64,000 nt of DNA from Chloroflexota bacterium (GCA_028875055.1 JAPPGG010000043.1:1-64000), one strand, 5' to 3'; shown: positions 9,098 through 18,426, numbered from the stretch's first letter. Notes: a model not told the origin generated them from the letters alone. Translations and numbers: made by a program.

Positions 9098-9204
9098 TTT
9101 CCATTTCAGGGGGTATAGCTCGGGCAGAAAGGTCGAAACGCAGCCAGGGCGGGTTTGAAGCCCGCCTCTACCTCCATAAACCACCTGGCTCGCAACGCTG
9201 CGAC
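9098..9204 (+). repeat. Interspersed repeat family B (gcgggtttgaarcccgc)
   Basis: A block of about 107 bp begins ttccatttcagg and ends cgcaacgctg. Its core is the palindrome gcgggtttgaagcccgc at 9149-9165. The same plan recurs at 16555-16670, 45409-45476 and 51089-51202, with damaged copies at 24966-25040, 25245-25302 and 47231-47262. It is non-coding and may fold as an RNA hairpin. Confidence 0.7.
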
Positions 9205-9382
9205 CGTGGAGGGGGAGGGGATAATCGAGAGACCCTGCGGTGGAGTCTGCCGGGTTTGATACCGGGGCGGGGCGCAGGTACAATGCCCGCATTGCGCCGG
9301 TTCGGAGGGGGTCAGGGTCAGGGCGGCGAATCCCGTAACACCAGCCGCCGCAAGCGCGTCAATTATCGTCAGAAAAGGGGTA

Positions 9383-10765
9383 TTGGCCTTGAGTTTCGAC
9401 TGGTCAGCCCGGGTAGATTCGCTGCGGGAACAGTACCACTATGCCTGGATGGTGGTGGGCATGGGCACTGTCCTGCGGGTAACCGCCAATTTCGTCAGCC
9501 AGGCCTTTGCCGTAATCCTGGTGGTGCTGCAGCAGGACTTCGCCTGGGGCGTTACCGCCATCATCATAGCCCAGGTATTGCGGAGCGTATCCAACGCCAT
9601 GCTCTCCCCCGTAGCCGGCTGGGTTGGCGACCGTTACGGCGCGCGCCGTACTCTGCTGGTGGCCGCCACATTGTACGTCTGCGGGATGCTGCTTTTGAGC
9701 ACCATGGACCAGCTTTGGCAGCTGTACCTCTACTACAGCGTACTGCTGGGGCTGGCCCAGGCCCTGTTCGCCGTCAACATTCCCACCACCGTAGCCGCCT
9801 GGTTCAAGAAAAAACTGGGGGTCGCCGTGGGCATCCAGCAGTCGGTGGGCGGCATGGGGGCGTCAATTACCGCCCCGGCCCTGGCATTGCTGGTATCTCA
9901 GACAGGCTGGCAGGTGGCCTTCTGGATCATTCCCGCCGTGGGTGGGGTAATTCTGTTCTCGCTGCTGGCCTTCTTCCACAGCGAACCGGCGGACCGGGGC
10001 ATGCGACCCTACGGCGCCGACGAAAACGACCCGAACCCGGTTCCCAACGACCGGGCCACGGCCAAGCTGCGGAGCAAGGTATTCCTGCAGCACGCCCGCC
10101 GCACCAGGGCTTTCTGGAACCTGCCCTTCATCCACTTCCTGGGGTGTGTGGGCCACTCCCTGGTCATATGGCACGTGGTGTTCTTTGCCACCACGCAGGG
10201 GCTGTCCCTGGCGGCGGCGGCGTGGATTGTCTCCATCTACACAATGACCAGCGTGAGCAGTCGCCTGTTCATCCCCATCATCGCCGACCGGTGGGGCGCG
10301 AAGACGGCCATGGTATTGCCCTACTTCCTGCAGGGCGTGACGGTTCTGATGCTCTTCTGGACCCAGAGCGCGTGGCAGTTCTACGTTTTTGCCGCCCTTT
10401 TCGGAATCGGTTTTGGAGGGGAGATGTCCGCCTTCCTGATTGCTAACCGGCAGTATTACGGAATGGGGCCGGTGCGTTCCATCTTCGGGTTCCAGCACCT
10501 GGGGTCCGGTTTTGGCATGGCGGCCGGAGGATTGATCGGAGGGCTGATTTACGACTTCCGCCTGAACGATGGCGCGCCGCTGGAACTGCTGGGATTCATC
10601 ACCCTGGGCGGCGGCTCCTACGACCTGGCGTGGGTCATATCCATCGCGGCCAGCCTGGCGGGGGTGCTGTTCATCGGCCTGCTGGAGCCGACGTCGCGGG
10701 TGCTGATTCCCAACTGGGAGGACTCGCTGCCCAGGGAGGCCGAGGCTTCGCCGGCGGCTACGTGA
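9383..10765 (+). CDS. MFS transporter, monocarboxylate/oxalate-formate type
   Basis: This is a 460-residue membrane protein with twelve hydrophobic helices and a charged central loop (EPADRGMRPYGADENDPNPV) near residues 205-225. The N-terminal WMVVGMGTVLRVTANFVSQAF and the loop AGWVGDRYGARRTL fit MFS_1 carriers of the oxalate/formate antiporter and monocarboxylate group. The start is TTG 9383 or TTG 9389. An AAAAGGGG site at 9372-9379 supports 9383. The protein probably moves a small organic acid, but the substrate is not determinable. It is a single gene, preceded by repeats of families E and B. Confidence 0.85.
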   Translation: MALSFDWSARVDSLREQYHYAWMVVGMGTVLRVTANFVSQAFAVILVVLQQDFAWGVTAIIIAQVLRSVSNAMLSPVAGWVGDRYGARRTLLVAATLYVCGMLLLSTMDQLWQLYLYYSVLLGLAQALFAVNIPTTVAAWFKKKLGVAVGIQQSVGGMGASITAPALALLVSQTGWQVAFWIIPAVGGVILFSLLAFFHSEPADRGMRPYGADENDPNPVPNDRATAKLRSKVFLQHARRTRAFWNLPFIHFLGCVGHSLVIWHVVFFATTQGLSLAAAAWIVSIYTMTSVSSRLFIPIIADRWGAKTAMVLPYFLQGVTVLMLFWTQSAWQFYVFAALFGIGFGGEMSAFLIANRQYYGMGPVRSIFGFQHLGSGFGMAAGGLIGGLIYDFRLNDGAPLELLGFITLGGGSYDLAWVISIAASLAGVLFIGLLEPTSRVLIPNWEDSLPREAEASPAAT

Positions 10766-10969
10766 TCTAAGAGTCGCACCTTTCGCGGCTATGACAAGTC
10801 GGGTTAGGCTCTTTGTGGGAGTTGATCGTTGAGGTCAGTTGGGGTAATGCGCAGTCCAGGTTAGCTGAGTACACTCCAGTAAATTTGGGTGAAAGGCGGA
10901 GGCATACAAGGGATGCCGAGAGAGAAGCAGTAGAGACTTATTATGCCATAATGGGGGTGACCTGCCTCG

Positions 10970-11197
10970 TCACCTGTCACCGACCACTATGTGTCCCCTC
11001 TCCCGGCCTTCCACCATCATCGCTTCGGCGATGTTCCACGCCATTCCTGCCAGAGTGCTCATAACTTCTTTAGCATCGCGATCCACATTGCCGCCTTCCG
11101 ATTTCATATCTAACAGAGCTGACGACCATCTGGGCGACGATAGAATGCCTGCCAGGGCTTGACCGGCGAAATGCTGCCGGAGTTGCTCTTCATTCAT
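10970..11197 (-). CDS. Small phage-like hypothetical protein
   Basis: This 75-residue protein begins MNEEQLRQHFAGQALAGIL and ends with a helix AWNIAEAMMVEGRERGH. That two-part layout (YFAGQAL at the start, iADAMLxaRe at the end) is common in small proteins of phages and integrated elements. It sits 11 bases downstream of another small gene on the same strand and shares its promoter. The local base composition is more A+T-rich than the surrounding genes, which fits transfer. The function is unknown. Confidence 0.6.
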   Translation of the reverse strand: MNEEQLRQHFAGQALAGILSSPRWSSALLDMKSEGGNVDRDAKEVMSTLAGMAWNIAEAMMVEGRERGHIVVGDR

Positions 11198-11208
11198 TCC
11201 AACCTTCC

Positions 11209-11445
11209 CTACCTGTTGGCCAGGGCACGCAAAAGAACCTCGCCTGATCCCGAATCGTGGATATGAGAGTGGAAGTGGTCCAGAATCTCCTGCTTGCCCT
11301 CCAACATTTCCTGCCGGTTCTTGGCTATTTCAGCTAGCAAGTCCGAACGCAGGTCGCGATGTAGCTTGTACATCAAGCCCAGGATGGCGAAAATCGCGAT
11401 GACCGGGGGTAGCCACCCACTTATCACGTCTGAAACCACTTCCAT
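11209..11445 (-). CDS. Small single-pass membrane protein with coiled coil
   Basis: The 78 residues comprise one transmembrane helix (WLPPVIAIFAILGLMYKL, about residues 11-28) followed by a charged helix (RSDLLAEIAKNRQEMLEGKQ) likely to coil, then a His-rich segment HFHSHIHDSG. Similar small proteins occur beside phage lysis or host-interaction genes, but I cannot assign a role. A convincing promoter lies just upstream and the next gene follows after 11 bases. Confidence 0.55.
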   Translation of the reverse strand: MEVVSDVISGWLPPVIAIFAILGLMYKLHRDLRSDLLAEIAKNRQEMLEGKQEILDHFHSHIHDSGSGEVLLRALANR

Positions 11446-11517
11446 GTCTACCTCGTGTCTAACCCGGTTGGTTGCCCTTACCTTCTCACTTGCTTTGCCT
11501 ATATTTACTGCTATAAA

Positions 11518-11546
11518 AGTATCGTAAGGTATCCATTAGCTGTCAA
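11518..11546 (-). promoter_or_regulatory. Sigma-70-type promoter for the small phage-like gene pair
   Basis: Read on the minus strand, TTGACA (11546-11541) is followed after exactly 17 bases by GATACT (11523-11518). The first small gene starts at 11445, giving a leader of about 65 bases. The -35 box is perfect and the -10 box matches four of six positions. Confidence 0.5.
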
Positions 11547-11660
11547 TATCATTTCAGCGCAAACAGATGCTGTCCGGCGTAAATAAGATCCAATGTAGCA
11601 CTTTGAGAGAATTACAAACCACGCTTGGGATGAGGAGACGACAGTTAGAACGTCTCTCCC

Positions 11661-12698
11661 CTACAACGGCAGGTAAACCACCCGTCCCTCCTGGGCGCTG
11701 CGGTGCACGGCTTCCGTCCATTCCATGTAGTGGACGCCCGTTTCGAAGGCCACCATATCCACCTTCTCCCTGCCCCGGATGGCGTTGGTGAACTGTTCCT
11801 CAACGCGGTACCTGGCCTGGGATTCGGGCGGGTTGGGCACCTCGGTCAGTTCCGAGTCGCCCCGCTTGCCGGCCCACACCCTGCGCTGGGGGTCGACGTG
11901 GATGGTGCCTTCCGTGCCGAACATCCAGACGTGGTTGCCACCGTTCAAGCCGGAGGTGGCGCTCATCTGCATATGCACCTGGCCGCCGTTGGCCAGTTCG
12001 TAGAGAATGTCCACGTGGTCGGGGATGGTAACCGAGGTAAGGTTGCCGTTCTCGTCGCGGCGGTAGGGGACGTTGATTCTGGACATGGCCATGACCCGGT
12101 TGCCGCGTCCCAGCCAGCGCATCATGGACTCGTAGGATGCGCCGATGTTGAGGGTGTTGTGGCCGCTTAAGGCTCGGTCGTGACGCCAGTGCAGCGGGCC
12201 TTCCAGGTCGGCGAAGTTGTTCTGGAGGGAAGTGAAGTCCACCGAAAGCAGTTCGCCCAGGTGCCCTTCGTCTATTAGGCGCTTCAGCACGTTGTCAATG
12301 GTGTAGCTGGTGGAAGTGGGGGTGAGCTGGCAGACCAGTTCCGGGTGGTCCAGGGAAGCCCTGAGCATGTCGCGGGCCTCTTCGGCGGTGTTGGCCATGC
12401 GGGCCTCGGTAAGCACGTGCTTACCAGATTCCAGGGCTGCCAGGGTCATGGTTCGGTGGGTGTAAGGCCAGGTGCCGATGCAGACGGCGTTGATGTCCTC
12501 GTCCTCCAGCAGTTCCCGCCAGTTTCCATAGACCCGGGGGATGTTGTACTGGTCGGCGATGGCCCGGCCCGACTCTATGCTGCGGTTGGCGACGGCCACC
12601 AGTTCGCAGTTGTCCACACCCTGGAATCCGGGGATGTGCCGGTTGCGCACGTTCCCACCGGCGCCAATAAGTCCTACGCGTATGGGTTCTTCAGCCAT
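11661..12698 (-). CDS. Gfo/Idh/MocA-family oxidoreductase
   Basis: The 345 residues have the N-terminal Rossmann motif IRVGLIGAGGNVRN (residues 6-19), the second strand CELVAVANRS, and the middle domain with the strand GTEGTIHVDPQRRVW. The family normally has an EKP motif whose lysine helps catalysis. Here the equivalent is TEARMA near residue 98, so the lysine is absent, which suggests altered chemistry or a different catalytic residue. The NAD(P)-dependent sugar or cyclitol dehydrogenase role is family knowledge. The start ATG 12698 is preceded by AGGAGG. The gene is single on the minus strand and diverges from an MFS carrier. Confidence 0.9.
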   Translation of the reverse strand: MAEEPIRVGLIGAGGNVRNRHIPGFQGVDNCELVAVANRSIESGRAIADQYNIPRVYGNWRELLEDEDINAVCIGTWPYTHRTMTLAALESGKHVLTEARMANTAEEARDMLRASLDHPELVCQLTPTSTSYTIDNVLKRLIDEGHLGELLSVDFTSLQNNFADLEGPLHWRHDRALSGHNTLNIGASYESMMRWLGRGNRVMAMSRINVPYRRDENGNLTSVTIPDHVDILYELANGGQVHMQMSATSGLNGGNHVWMFGTEGTIHVDPQRRVWAGKRGDSELTEVPNPPESQARYRVEEQFTNAIRGREKVDMVAFETGVHYMEWTEAVHRSAQEGRVVYLPL

Positions 12699-12997
12699 TG
12701 GTAGCCTCCTGTCCGAGTTATCCGGTTAGGGGTTTTGCCCAGAAATATACCCAGGTCAAGTACGTTTGCCGGAGAGAATAGCACCGGCGGCAGCGGTATG
12801 CCAGCCCGGGGCCGTGGAATGGACGAAAGGCTTGCTCCGGCTGACAGCAAGCTTGTTACTGCCAGCTACCTGGAACAGGCAAAAGCGGACGGCGCTCCAT
12901 ACGCTATAATCCATTTCCATATGTACAACTGTGTAATCAGCCAGGTACTCACCCAAGTCGAGAGCAAGGTATTCCGCAGGGAAAAGATGGGGCCCAG

Positions 12998-14236
12998 GTG
13001 ATGGTTATTGTACGGGCCATAACCCCCCGCCTTCCCAGCATGCGGGCCCTTCGTTACCCCAATTTCCGGTGGTTCTGGATCAGCACTTCAGGGCAGGCCG
13101 TGGCCCAGGGAATGCAGTTCCTGATCCTGGGCTGGCTGGTACTGGACCTGACCGGTTCAACCTCGCAGCTGGGCCTTACCATCTTCTTCTACGGCATACC
13201 CAACCTTACCCTGGTCCTGTTTGGCGGCATTTTCGCCGACCGAGTCAACCGGCGGAAGCTGCTGCTCTTCTCCCAGTTCGGCGTCACCATGATTATGTTT
13301 GTGGTGGCTGCGCTGACGGTGACCGACCTGGTGGCCGTCTGGCAGATCTATGTCGCCTCCTTCCTGCTGGGGACATTGCACGCCATAAACATGCCAACCC
13401 GCCTGGCCATGGTGGTCAACCTGGTGGAGCGGGAAGACATTATGAACGCCGTGGTGCTGAATGCCGCTGTAATGAATGCGGGCCGCATCATCGGGCCGGC
13501 GGTGGCCGGGTTCGTCATTGACCTGCTGGGCCTCGGGCCGGCCCTCTTCGTCAATGCCGGTTGCTACCTGGGGGCCGCCAGCTGCGTGCTGATGATACGC
13601 GGCTTCGTCCAGGATGCGCAGGACCGTCGCACCAATATCCTGGGCGCCCTCAAGGACGGCCTGGTTTATTTCGGCAAGACCCCGCTGGTCTTCACCATCG
13701 TCGGGATAGGTTTCGCCTTCGGGTTTTTCGGGATGCCCCACGTGCAGGTTATGCCCGCCTTTGCCAGGGAAGTGCTGGAGGCCACCGCCGGCGAGGCGGG
13801 ACTGCTGATCACCGCCGCGGGAGTCGGTTCGCTGCTGGCCAATGTGGCGCTGGCGATGCTGGGCAATTTCAGGAAGAAGAACCTGCTGTTGATCGGAGCT
13901 CTGCTGCTGTTTGAGGTAGCCCTGTTTGCCTTTGCCTGGTCCCACTGGTTCTGGGTTTCCTGGGCTATTCTGTTGTTTGTGGGGATGGGCAGCATTGGCT
14001 ACATTTCCCTGGGAACTACGGTGCTGCAACTCTCGGTGCCCCAGGAACTTCAGGGGCGGGTGATGAGTCTGTGGTACGTTTCCGCCGGGTTCATGTTCAT
14101 TGGGTCCCTGCCCATGGCGCTGGTGGCCGACCTGGTAAGCTGGCCGGTGGCCCTGGGCGGCGGGGCGATCATCTGCTTTGCGTTCACCCTGTGGCTGGCC
14201 ATCCTGCGGCCCACCCTGAGGCGGCTGGAAGTTTAA
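12998..14236 (+). CDS. MFS transporter, MFS_3-like
   Basis: This 412-residue, roughly twelve-helix protein has the N-terminal phrase MRALRYPNFRWFWIS, the loop GGIFADRVNRRK and the later motif PQELQGRVMSLWYVS, all typical of the MFS_3 group. It resembles the carrier at 5827-7026 in layout. Translation can start at GTG 12998 or the adjacent ATG 13001. A TATAAT occurs at 12905-12910 without a good -35 box. The direction and substrate of transport are unknown. It converges with the hydrolase gene that ends 15 bases downstream. Confidence 0.85.
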   Translation: MMVIVRAITPRLPSMRALRYPNFRWFWISTSGQAVAQGMQFLILGWLVLDLTGSTSQLGLTIFFYGIPNLTLVLFGGIFADRVNRRKLLLFSQFGVTMIMFVVAALTVTDLVAVWQIYVASFLLGTLHAINMPTRLAMVVNLVEREDIMNAVVLNAAVMNAGRIIGPAVAGFVIDLLGLGPALFVNAGCYLGAASCVLMIRGFVQDAQDRRTNILGALKDGLVYFGKTPLVFTIVGIGFAFGFFGMPHVQVMPAFAREVLEATAGEAGLLITAAGVGSLLANVALAMLGNFRKKNLLLIGALLLFEVALFAFAWSHWFWVSWAILLFVGMGSIGYISLGTTVLQLSVPQELQGRVMSLWYVSAGFMFIGSLPMALVADLVSWPVALGGGAIICFAFTLWLAILRPTLRRLEV

Positions 14237-14251
14237 GGGGTTTCCGTCACA

Positions 14252-15265
14252 TCAGGAAGCCAGCAGCTCCTTCAGCTGCCGGTCAATGAAAGCGGTGTCC
14301 ACGGGGTTGCGGCCGGGGCCGCCGCCGGTATGACCCCAGATGGTCTCGATGGGGCGCAACTCGGCATTGGGCATAAGGCTGACCTCAATCTCGTTGTCCT
14401 CGGGCGGGAAGTACTGGTCGGTGCGGGAGGGCATAACGAAGGCGCGGGCCCTGATTGAACCCAATGCCTTCTCGAAATCGCCCTGGTAGAGGGGATTGTT
14501 GCTGATGTCGCCGGCCTGCCAGGTAGCCACCATGGCCAGGATGTCGTTGGCGTCCAGCTGGAGGTACCTGCCCTCCCAAGCGGTGATCAGGTAGTCTTCC
14601 AGGGAAGAGAAACCCAGGTCCAGGTACACCTTTTCCCGGTAGAAAGCCTGGGAAGGGGCCCAGCCGGCGTAAACCCGGGCCATGGCCCGCAAGCCTTTGG
14701 TGGGCGGAGAATCGTACCAGCCGTTGTTCCAGGCAGCGTCGGCGCAGAGGGCTGCCTTTACTCCCTCCAGGAAGACGTGGTTATGGCGGGAGATTCGGGC
14801 TGATCCACACCAGGGAGCAATGCGCTCCACCATATCCGGATACAAGGCGCCCCAGTGGAAAGTCTGCTGGGCCCCCATGGAGAAGCCGCAGACCAGGGGA
14901 AGCCGCTCAATGCCGAATTGTTCGGTAACCAGGCGGTGCTGGAAGCAGATGTTGTCGTAGTAGCTTACCAGGGGGAACCGGGCCCGGTCGTAGGGCTCGG
15001 GCGTGTTGCTGGGAGAAGAGGAGAGACCATTGCCAAACAGGCAGGGCACGATGATGAAGTAACGGGATGGGTCCAGGGCCATGCCCGGGCCAATCATGGG
15101 TTCGTTGGCCTCGTGACGGGACGAGAAGAAGGTGGGAAAGACGATGGCGTTGTCCCGGCGGGGGTTCAGTTCCCCGTAAGTCTGGTAGGCCAGGCGGGCG
15201 TCCCGTAGCCGCAGTCCGCACTGCAGGTCAACGTCTCCCAGCTGGAAGAGCTTGTAGTCGGTCAT
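14252..15265 (-). CDS. MetX-like alpha/beta-hydrolase (homoserine O-acetyltransferase-like)
   Basis: The 337 residues begin YKLFQLGDVDLQCGLRLRDA and continue AYQTYGELNPRRDNAIV, the phrase shared by homoserine acyltransferases and their relatives. The triad is visible: Ser129 in the elbow GFSMGA, Asp283 in PSRTDQYFPPED, and His312 in WGHTGGGPG. The protein is shorter than many true MetX enzymes, and the acyl acceptor cannot be proven, so esterase activity is an alternative. The start ATG 15265 follows GGAGGCAGC. No methionine genes lie nearby. Confidence 0.8.
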   Translation of the reverse strand: MTDYKLFQLGDVDLQCGLRLRDARLAYQTYGELNPRRDNAIVFPTFFSSRHEANEPMIGPGMALDPSRYFIIVPCLFGNGLSSSPSNTPEPYDRARFPLVSYYDNICFQHRLVTEQFGIERLPLVCGFSMGAQQTFHWGALYPDMVERIAPWCGSARISRHNHVFLEGVKAALCADAAWNNGWYDSPPTKGLRAMARVYAGWAPSQAFYREKVYLDLGFSSLEDYLITAWEGRYLQLDANDILAMVATWQAGDISNNPLYQGDFEKALGSIRARAFVMPSRTDQYFPPEDNEIEVSLMPNAELRPIETIWGHTGGGPGRNPVDTAFIDRQLKELLAS

Positions 15266-15465
15266 GCTGCCTCCGAGGTCAGTTCAGAGTTCACCCACAT
15301 CCTAGCCCCCCGCATGGCAGATGTGAAGGGATAGCAGGGCAATCGCATTTTAGCCATCGTTATTCCGATCCCTTGGGCAGACCCAGGGTAAACTCCGCCG
15401 ACGAGTCCTGGCCCCATCGATCGAGCCGGCCTGCGTACCCGAACCACGGCTACCCGCCAGGAGTT

Positions 15466-16333
15466 GAGGCCCTTCGGCTGCGCTCAGGGCGACATGATAG
15501 TGGTTAGGGCGACATGATTGCTGGCGGCCAGCCACTGGGGCAATTTGAGCGGACATTAAAGCGGGTTTGCCCTCACCCCCGGCCCCTCTCCCACGAGGAG
15601 AGGGGTGAAATTTGGTTTTTGGGTTATTTGTGCTCATTTTCGGCTGTTTTGTATCTGGCGGGCGGGATGGGTGAGCGATGCGGTGAGCGGGGAAGCGCCC
15701 CCAATCCCAAGCTTCCCCGTCGCGGGGGAAGGGACTTTTGAGCGGTCTGCCGCTCGAAGCCGGAGTGTATGAGTTCTTACCTGCCAGTCGGGCATTGGGA
15801 GCCGAACCAGGATTACCTGGCAGGATTTGAGGCCCTTCGGCTGCGCTCAGGGCGACATGATAGTGGTCAGGGCGACATGATTGCTGGCGGCCAGCCACTG
15901 GGGCAATTTGAGGGGGCATTAAAGCGGGATTGCCCTCACCCCCGGCCCCTCTCCCTGAGGGCGAGGGGTGAAATTTGGTTTTTGGGTTATTTGCGCTCAT
16001 TTCTGCCTGTTTTGTATTTGGCGGGAGGGATGGGTGAGCGTTTTGGTGAGCAGGGCATCAGACCCAATCCCAAGCTTCCGCCGTTGAAGGGAAGGGACTT
16101 TTGAGCGGTCTGCCGCTCGAAACCGGAGTGTATGAGTTCTTACCTGCCAGTCGGGCATTGGGAGCCGAACCAGGATTACCTGGCAGGATTTGAGGCCCTT
16201 CGGCTGCGCTCAGGGCGACATGATAGTGGTCAGGGCGACATGACCTCTGGCTGCCAGACTTAGGGCAATTTGAGGGGACATTGGAGCAGGATTACCCTCA
16301 CCCCCGGCCCCTCTCCCTGAGGGCGAGGGGTGA
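15466..16333 (+). repeat. Tandem array of a 363-bp repeat, about 2.4 copies
   Basis: The block starting gaggcccttcggctgcgctc occurs at 15466, 15829 and 16192, an exact period of 363 bases. The third copy stops near 16333. Each unit contains a hairpin-prone segment (ggcccctctccc ... gagaggggtgaaatttggtt), an aagcttcc block and a conserved tail ending cctgccagtcgggcattgggag. Because 363 is divisible by three, short open frames repeat within it, but they look spurious. A diverged inverted copy occupies the start of the window. Confidence 0.9.
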
Positions 16334-16554
16334 ATCTGGTCTTGGTATTGTCATTTGATGGTAGGGGTGGGTTATGCAGCGGGGGAAGGGGGTGGTGTCA
16401 GTGGGGTGGGGTTCCTGGGACGGGGGATTGGAGGGAAGGAGTTCAGGCCCTTCGGCTGCGCTCAGGGCGACATACTCTGCGGCCAGGACTACATACCACC
16501 ACGGGACAGGGCGACATGTCTCTGCGGGGCAGGGGGACATACTTTCCAGGAAGG

Positions 16555-16670
16555 GTTCCGTTTCAGGTGGTATTGCAGAGGGAGAAGGGTCGAAATGCTG
16601 TCAAGAGCGGGTTTGAAACCCGCCCCTGCAGGCTATAGACCACCTGAATCGCAACGCTACCTACTTTCCG
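16555..16670 (+). repeat. Interspersed repeat family B copy
   Basis: The copy is a 116-bp block with ttccgtttcaggtggtat at the start, the palindrome gcgggtttgaaacccgc at 16608-16624 and the tail cacctgaatcgcaacgct. It is closest to the copy at 51089-51202. It lies in the 1.5-kb gene-free stretch downstream of hrcA. Nothing else was recognised between it and hrcA. Confidence 0.7.
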
Positions 16671-16831
16671 ATTGTGATTACTTGCCAGTATGGGCCAGAT
16701 CCGAAACGGGATTGCCCTGTAGGGGATAACGGTGGCATTGGACAGGCGGCGGAAGTGTTCGCGCTGCTTGTGGGGCGCGGGGGGATCCGGGTTGCAAAGG
16801 GCTGGAGAAAGGGGGTGATGCAGGGCCGGGG

Positions 16832-17869
16832 CTACTGTCCGGAGCCGGGCCGGCCGCCGTAAAGTTCCAGCACCAGGCGGCTCATCAGAGAGGAGAGGAA
16901 GCCCACGCCGCTGATGGCGCCGGCGTAGCTCATACGGGTGGGGCCTATGACGCAGATGGTGCCGCTGGCGTGCTGGGGTATGCCGTACTGGCACAGGATG
17001 ACGCCAAAGGGGCGCAGGGGTTCTTCCATGTTTTCGCCGCCAATGAAGACGGCAATGTCGCCGGTTTCGGGCTGCTCGGACAGGAGGCTGTCCAGCAGCA
17101 CCTGTTCCTCCAGCAGTTCCACCAGTTCCCGGGCCTGGCTGCCCTGGGCCATTTCCGGCTGGTTTAACAGCCAACGGAGACCGTCCACGTAGTGTTCGGG
17201 AATGGAATAGGCGTCGGCTTCCCGCAGCAGCGACAGGGTGCTCTGCCGTATTCGTTCCGATATGGGCCCCAAGTCTCCGGACACCCCTTCGATTTCGGGC
17301 AGGCTCTGGCCGCTGAAACGGTCGCTAAGGTAGTTGGCGGACTGGTTCAGGACGTCCTGGTCAATGGGTTCATCCAGGGTAAGCAAGCGGCGGAGCAGGC
17401 GGGCGTCCTGCAGCACCAGGATCAGCAGGGCCGAATACTCGTCCAGGTAAACCAGCTGGATGTGCCTGACGCGGGGCATCCTGGCCTGGGGCACGGTGAC
17501 GATGGCCATGTTGGTGGTAATGCGCGACAGGATAAGGGCGCACCGTCGGCTCAACTCGGCCAGGTCGGCATCGGAGCGGTCGAAATCCTGGTGTATCTGC
17601 TGGCGGACGCTCTCGGGGAGTGGAGGGACCTCCTCCAGGGTTTCCACGTGGTATCGGTAACCCCGGTCCAGGGGCACGGCGCCGGCGGATACGTGGGGCC
17701 TGGAGATGTAACCCTCCTCGGCAAGCAGGGACATGGCGTTTCGGACGGTCGCGGAACTCACCCTGGTAGGGGATAGCCTGGCAATCTCGTCTGACGCCAC
17801 GGGGTTGGCGGTAGAGATGTACTCGTTGACCAGTATGTTCAATACGCTGCCAGCGCGTTGGGTAAGCAT
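16832..17869 (-). CDS. hrcA: Heat-inducible transcription repressor HrcA
   Basis: The N-terminal winged-helix segment reads MLTQRAGSVLNILVNEYIST, ANPVASDEIAR and SSATVRNAMSLLAEEGYI, followed by PHVSAGAVPLDRGYRYHV. These are hallmarks of HrcA, which binds CIRCE operators and represses chaperone genes. The C-terminal part has FIGGENM and ICVIGPTRMSYAGAI, the conserved HrcA end. The ATG at 17869 matches the usual MLT start and has GGGA six bases upstream. A TTG at 17881 is less likely. No CIRCE element and no grpE/dnaK genes are visible nearby, so the gene is isolated here. Confidence 0.93.
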   Translation of the reverse strand: MLTQRAGSVLNILVNEYISTANPVASDEIARLSPTRVSSATVRNAMSLLAEEGYISRPHVSAGAVPLDRGYRYHVETLEEVPPLPESVRQQIHQDFDRSDADLAELSRRCALILSRITTNMAIVTVPQARMPRVRHIQLVYLDEYSALLILVLQDARLLRRLLTLDEPIDQDVLNQSANYLSDRFSGQSLPEIEGVSGDLGPISERIRQSTLSLLREADAYSIPEHYVDGLRWLLNQPEMAQGSQARELVELLEEQVLLDSLLSEQPETGDIAVFIGGENMEEPLRPFGVILCQYGIPQHASGTICVIGPTRMSYAGAISGVGFLSSLMSRLVLELYGGRPGSGQ

Positions 17870-17950
17870 GGCAATTCCCAAAAAGCCAACCGGGTATTAC
17901 AACGATTATATACGATTCTGCCGAGACTGCAGACTCGCCAGCAGCCAGGG

Positions 17951-18150
17951 CCAGGGCAATCGCGTTATAGATTCAGTCTGTAGGGAGCACAAATTCAGCG
18001 GGCAAAGGTCATGTTGCCCTGAGCTTGCCAAAGGGCCTAAAGTCCTCATCATCAGCCCGGCTGCGGGTCGTGAAGGTGGTTCCAGGGATCGATTTTAGAT
18101 GCTTCGGCTTCGCTCAGCATGACATTTAATTGAAGCGCGATTGCCCCGCA
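17951..18150 (+). repeat. MITE-like element with GGGCAATCGCG terminal inverted repeats
   Basis: The ends ccagggcaatcgcgtta and gaagcgcgattgccccgc form inverted repeats around 200 bp. The interior matches the 5562-5784 element almost block for block, including gtgaaggtggttccagggat and gctcagcatgacat. It lies directly upstream of hrcA in the divergent gap. Confidence 0.75.
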
Positions 18151-18234
18151 GCCAAGACGATAGTCACGCAAGGAGCAAACTGTTTTGGGAAAGTAGCACG
18201 GGGCCAAAATTGCTGTCAAGCTTGAGGGCCCGAG

Positions 18235-18408
18235 GTTACTGTTCAGAGTTTAGGGAATTGTCTGCCCATACACCCGTCATATCCCCGACTTCACAGGGGC
18301 GCATGGCCATGCGCCCCTACCCAACCCAAGACTTGCACAGGTTCCAGGTTTCCGCGCAGGCGGGAACGACGGGTTTTCCAGCCTTGTAACACACCAAGTC
18401 TGAGATCT
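18235..18408 (-). repeat. Interspersed repeat family E copy
   Basis: This is a reverse-orientation copy of the family at 8918-9086 and 23757-23934. It has the end gttactgttcagag, the palindrome ggggcgcatggccatgcgcccc near 18296, and the ccgcgcaggcgggaacgacggg block. It is non-coding. Confidence 0.65.
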
Positions 18409-18426
18409 TCCTCTAGCAATGGAAAG

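Noticed and set aside
15514-16104. Open frames in the 363-bp repeats with PHPRPLS-type phrases
   Set aside because: They arise because the repeat period is a multiple of three and holds a hairpin that translates this way. No ribosome site or conserved protein is seen.
15466-16333. Possible CRISPR array because of regular repeats
   Set aside because: The repeated unit is 363 bp without separate spacers, and no cas genes are present.
16832-17881. CIRCE operator near hrcA
   Set aside because: No TTAGCACTC-N9-GAGTGCTAA-like inverted repeat was found in the upstream region, which is occupied by a MITE-like element.
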